This document shows, in pieces, positions 60,696 to 64,000 of a DNA stretch of 64,000 nucleotides; the stretch's first letter is position 1, and every line of letters starts with the position of its first letter. The notes under the pieces were generated by a model. It made no database searches. It saw only the letters and a list, made by a program, of their open reading frames with translations, and was not told the DNA's origin. The translations under genes and the position numbers were made by a program. The stretch comes from Siphonodentalium dalli (Eukaryota; Mollusca; Scaphopoda; Gadilida; Siphonodentaliidae): contig CP136068.1 of the NCBI GenBank assembly GCA_032622095.1, positions 186,735,309-186,799,308 on the forward strand, given 5' to 3'.

Positions 60696-61535
60696 ATGCA
60701 AAATTTACAAAATTCAGCGAAGGTTGAGTTTGCAAATTCGGAGCCGTTGTCCATAAGAATTGATTCTGCATAGCCGAATAGAGTGAAATACTCTGATTTC
60801 AATCTTTCTAAAATTGTATCAACCATTTTGTTAGGTAATGCGTATGCTAAAGTATGTAATGAAAACTGATCAATACTAGTTAAGATAAATCTATTTCCTG
60901 ATTGTGTTTTGGGGGAAAATGGTCCCATAAGATCGATGGCAATTAGTTGTCCTGGTCTCGATGGGGCAGTGATTGGTTGAAGCGGGATTTTTGGATTGTA
61001 AGCATTTCGTTGCCGGCATATATGACAATTGTTTACGTATGTGACAATTTTTGCAAACAACTGGGGTGTGTAATATCTGTTTCGTACGGTCGCATAGAGC
61101 GATTGTACCGCTCTATGTCCGAGACTGTGATATTGTGATATGACTTCGTGTGCTATTTTGTCCGTTATGTATATTCTTAATTTAGGGATGTCAATATATA
61201 TTGATATATAGTGTAGGATACCATCTTTAAGAATAAAGGTTTTTGCAAATTTTTCGGGTATATTTGTTGATTGCATTTGTTTGATAATCTCGGTGATTGT
61301 GTGGTCTGCTGATTGTTCATCTCTTATGTTAGTTATAGGAGGAAGGACCGGGCTGTCCTCAAGATCAACTTCTGATACAGTATTCGTCTTCTTTTTTGTT
61401 TGTTTGTTTCGTTTTGAAAATTCTTGAATATCTTTCATGTCAAGGATATTGACATCATGTACAAGGGGATTGGTGGGTGGATTTGGGTCGCTATCTGCGC
61501 AAGAATTGATGCACGGGTGTGTGTCGGGGTTTATG
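60695..61535 (-). pseudogene. Ty3/Gypsy integrase zinc finger and DDE core, truncated
   Basis: The main frame (60629-61438, open further upstream to about 61535) carries an H2C2 zinc finger (HSLGH at residues 104-108, CHIC at 138-141). It also has the first catalytic aspartate (AIDLMGPF, D169) and the second (LMDNGSEF, D230). About fifteen residues later, at ~60695, the sequence jumps to the MNFYRSS block of the C-terminal part in another frame. The segment with the third catalytic residue (the Glu of the NG..ER.N motif) is missing. The enzyme that would insert the cDNA is therefore inactive. The order PR-RT-RH-IN is that of Ty3/Gypsy rather than Copia. Confidence 0.93.
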
Positions 61536-62030
61536 CTACTGCAAACAAAAATCGGCCGTAATATTGTTCGTGCCTTTGATATAAGTAATTTTTGGGTTCA
61601 ATGCTGATATTTCCAAAAAACATTTTTGAATATTGTGTTTATCAGATCCTGTTTTTTAAACATATGGATGAGGGGTAAGTGATCTGTTTTAATCTTTACT
61701 TGGGAGCCCTGTAAGTAAAATTTACATTGCCTTGCAAACGTGTATATAGCAAATGCTTCTTTTTCCGTGACAGAATAATTCCTTTGTGATTTGTTAAGTT
61801 TTTTTACTGGCGAATGCGATTGGTAGTTCAACGTGTTTATCATCTTGGCTATTAGCATATTGTGATAGGATTGCACCGATACTATGGATAGATGCATCAA
61901 CTGTGAGAATGAAAAGTGTATCGGGATCTGGATAAGCTAAAATAGGGGCAGTTGCTTTCTTTAAGTGTGTCAAACGCTGTTTGGCATGGCGTATCCAACA
62001 CGAATTTAGCATATTTAGCTGTGAGTTTGA
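61530..62030 (-). pseudogene. Ty3/Gypsy RNase H domain
   Basis: Frames 61794-62012 and 61598-61900 overlap. The first has LTHLKKATAPILAYPDPDTLFILTVDAS, with the first catalytic Asp, then GAILSQY. The second has the TEKEAFAIYTF glutamate block and KTDHLPL aspartate. A third frame (about 61540-61590) has TYIKGTNNITADF, the domain's C-terminal end. At least two frameshifts (near 61800-61850 and 61600) break the reading. Confidence 0.9.
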
Positions 62031-62985
62031 TTAAAGGCAATGCAGTGGATGCGAAAGTAGGAGAATATGATCTGTACAAATTAAGAATTCCAAGCAATCT
62101 GCAGACTTCTTTAACTGATTTCGGAGGTGGTAGAGACTTGGTAATTGAAATCTTTTCAGGATCAGGGGATGTGCCCTTGTCGGAAATAATATGTCCTAAA
62201 AATTTGACTTGTGGTTGGCAAAATTTAGATTTCGATAGTTTAACTATTAAGCCGTATTCCCTGAGTCTGTCAAATAGTTTTGTGAGCTGTTGTATATGCA
62301 TTTGAGGATCGGAGCTATGACAGATCAGATCATCAACAAAACCTTCAACAAATGGGAGGTCATGGAGAGCCATATTCATGAGTTTTAAAAAATACCCTGA
62401 GCTCGAGACATATCCCATCGGAGCTCTTTGATAGCTGTATTGACCTTCCGACGTGTTCATAGTTAGAATTGGAACATGTTCGGGTTCAACTCCGATAACA
62501 TGGTAGGCATTTGATAAATCAAAGATACTGAAGATGGTTGAGCCAAGTAACTTGGACGATATTTCTGTAAAACTAAGACCATTTTAATGCAATGGAAACA
62601 TCATTGAGTTTTCTCAGATCGATCACCAATCGGTAATTAGGGGTGCCGTCAGGGTTGGGTGTGGATTTGCGGATGAGGAGACTGGGAAATCCCCATGAGG
62701 AATGGGCAGTGGGTTTAATGATGTCTGCATCTAATAATTTTGTTATCTTGGCACCATAATCCGTTGTTTGTTAAGCGGTGTTGGGTATTTTTTGCAAAAA
62801 ATAGGTAAAGTATTTGGTTTGAGGTCGATTTTCATTTTAATTTTTGGACAATATCCTATCTTGTTTATGTCATTTGTAAAAACATCAGGATAGTGTGATA
62901 CTAGTTGCAGTATTTGCTGTTTAAGGTGTTGAGGTGCTACAATATCATCGATAGATATAGGTTTAGTCTTGGTGATTGGAGGGTT
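61990..62985 (-). pseudogene. Ty3/Gypsy reverse transcriptase domain
   Basis: The N-terminal part (about 62985-62770) ends with IGYCPKIKMKIDLKPN and KKYPTPLNKQR. A shift near 62770 leads to LLDADIIKPTAHSSWGFPSL and YRLVIDLRKLND. A further shift with stop near 62575 leads to motif A, FDLSNAYHVIGVEPE (~62500-62530). The frame 61897-62460 continues with YSYQRAPMGYVSSSGYF, motif C as FVDDLICHS (~62330; F replaces the commoner Y), KLSKSKFCQPQVKFLGH and PPPKSVKEVCRLLGILNLYR. All RT blocks are present in order. Inactivation is by frameshifts only. Confidence 0.93.
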
Positions 62986-63170
62986 AACGTCTTGCCGGTC
63001 ACCTATGGTGTTGATACTGTGGTTGGTTGCTCTTGAATGCCAAATGCTTGTGCTATTATACGACCTTTCCTAATCGACATATGAGAGGCGGATTGATTTT
63101 CTATCATGACGCAAATATTTTGATTAGTTGCATCTGCTATCGTGTCGGTTACATGTACATTGGGTTCCTG

Positions 63171-63704
63171 TTAAAAAATGGACATGTTACCTTTGCCTAT
63201 TCGGATTATAGGTGTGTTAAACATATTATTTGGTCCTATGAGTCTGCCTGTTATGATTGCGCATGAGTAGGGTGATAATGAAACGTTATTTGTTGATGGG
63301 ATAAGTGATGCAATGTGACCGTCCCTTAACATTGGGTATAATTGATTCTGAATTCTGAATTTTTCTAAATCAAAGTAAAGTCTAATACTGTGTTGTTTCA
63401 TAAAGTCGCGCCCTAAAATACACGGACGTGATAGCGTTGCACATATGACAAATTTGTGTGTAAGAATGAGTTTTCCGATTCTAAATGTGAGATGTGTGGA
63501 TCCAAAAACTTTCATTGGTGTTCCATCGGCTGATGTGAGTAACACATGTTCTTTAATTAAAGGTGGCCGAGTTGGTATGGATCTATAAATATCGTATTTC
63601 AAGCAACTGGTGATTGCTCCCGAATCTAATAGTGAACGAATGCGTTGTTTGTGTATTTTAATGATAGTTGAGCATGGTGTTTGGTTTAGAGCACCATCTG
63701 TCAT
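63171..63704 (-). pseudogene. Ty3/Gypsy aspartic protease region
   Basis: A 177-residue open frame carries the retropepsin signature LLDSGA (D27-S28-G29) and the second conserved block CILGRDFM (residues 95-102), about 70 residues apart as in the family. The preceding KIHKQRIRS is the usual lead-in strand. The protease would mature the Gag-Pol polyprotein inside the particle. This frame is itself intact, but neighbouring pol frames are broken, and it reaches a stop at 63171 before the RT begins. Confidence 0.9.
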
Positions 63705-64000
63705 ATCAATTGGATGTTTAAGTACTGGTATTGTATGTCGTATGGGTTTTAACGGTGGCTTACAGGGTTAATTGCAATATTGGAATGTGATTCGCGAGAA
63801 TTGGTGCGTGTTGAATTTCTTTTTGATGATGATTGAGAATTAGTAATTTGTTGGCGCATTGGTTTTTCAAGGCTATTCACGGTTTTAAATTGAGAAGGAA
63901 ACTTTAAGTCAAGAAGAGATAAAATAGGCTTATTTGGAATATTATGAAACATGGGTTTCATAGGAGGACACCTGTTATTGCAGTTGGTGGTATGTTTGGC
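63705..64000 (-). pseudogene. Ty3/Gypsy gag C-terminal end (partial, runs off window)
   Basis: At the right edge the minus strand reads KHTTNCNNRCPPMKP, resembling the cysteine-containing end of gag before the protease. A Ser/Asn/Arg-rich linker follows (frame 63749-63961) and ends in a stop at 63749. A frame change must link it to the protease, as is common between gag and pol. The body of gag, the primer-binding site and the 5' LTR lie beyond base 64000. Confidence 0.6.

Noticed and set aside
1-64000. tRNA, rRNA or other structured RNA genes
   Set aside because: I looked for T-loop GGTTC.A.TCC and cloverleaf-like arrangements and for conserved rRNA words. None were convincing, though a covariance-model scan would be decisive.

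Overview
This is eukaryotic, AT-rich, intergenic-type DNA. It contains no long intact ORF and no convincing host exon, but it is dense with satellites, degenerate dispersed repeats and broken transposable elements. The element mix (CR1/Daphne-like and other LINEs, a Ty3/Gypsy element, a P-element/THAP9-type transposase remnant, TTAA-flanked MITEs) and the long degenerate repeats containing 'GACCTTGA' words suggest an invertebrate animal, most likely a marine mollusc. That assignment is an inference from repeat style, not from a marker gene.

Layout. 1-5 kb: a dispersed repeat (also present inverted at 14.0-14.5 kb), a 21-bp minisatellite, a ~128-bp satellite of about ten units, and a cluster of poly-C/poly-G tracts. 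6-16 kb: several two-to-five-copy degenerate repeat blocks and a TTAA-flanked MITE (8348-8841) with a second, inverted relative at 27.5-28.1 kb. 17.0-18.2 kb: remains of a P-element/THAP9-type transposase. 19.3-21.8 kb: decayed LINE reverse transcriptase and LINE ORF1. 22.5-23.2 kb: an element with ~130-bp internal repeats. 24.1-27.45 kb: a 71-bp satellite of about 47 units that holds a 1140-bp higher-order duplication. 31-34.6 kb: duplicated segments and two strong hairpins.

36.1-49.65 kb is the outstanding structure: a near-perfect inverted duplication with ~6.4-kb arms (36101-42484 and 43310-49651), divergent by only scattered substitutions and small indels. The arms are separated by an 825-bp spacer, and a 151-bp hairpin begins exactly where the left arm ends. 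Each arm carries its own tandem repeats in mirror order. No transposase, integrase or polymerase is recognisable in it.

50-56.6 kb: a 246-bp tandem duplication, then a minus-strand Daphne/CR1-like LINE whose ORF is split by a 1067-bp piggyBac-like MITE (51315-52381) with TTAA on both sides. In silico removal of the insert re-opens the LINE frame into a typical cysteine-rich C-terminus. A second LINE C-terminal fragment and a hairpin follow.

56.66-64 kb: a minus-strand Ty3/Gypsy retrotransposon running off the right edge. In transcription order it shows gag end, protease, reverse transcriptase, RNase H, integrase, a polar pol tail, a long A/C-rich 3' region, and an LTR end with TATA box, polyadenylation signal and CA terminus. 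Several frameshifts and a deletion across the integrase active-site Glu region make it inactive. No tRNA, rRNA or CRISPR array was found.
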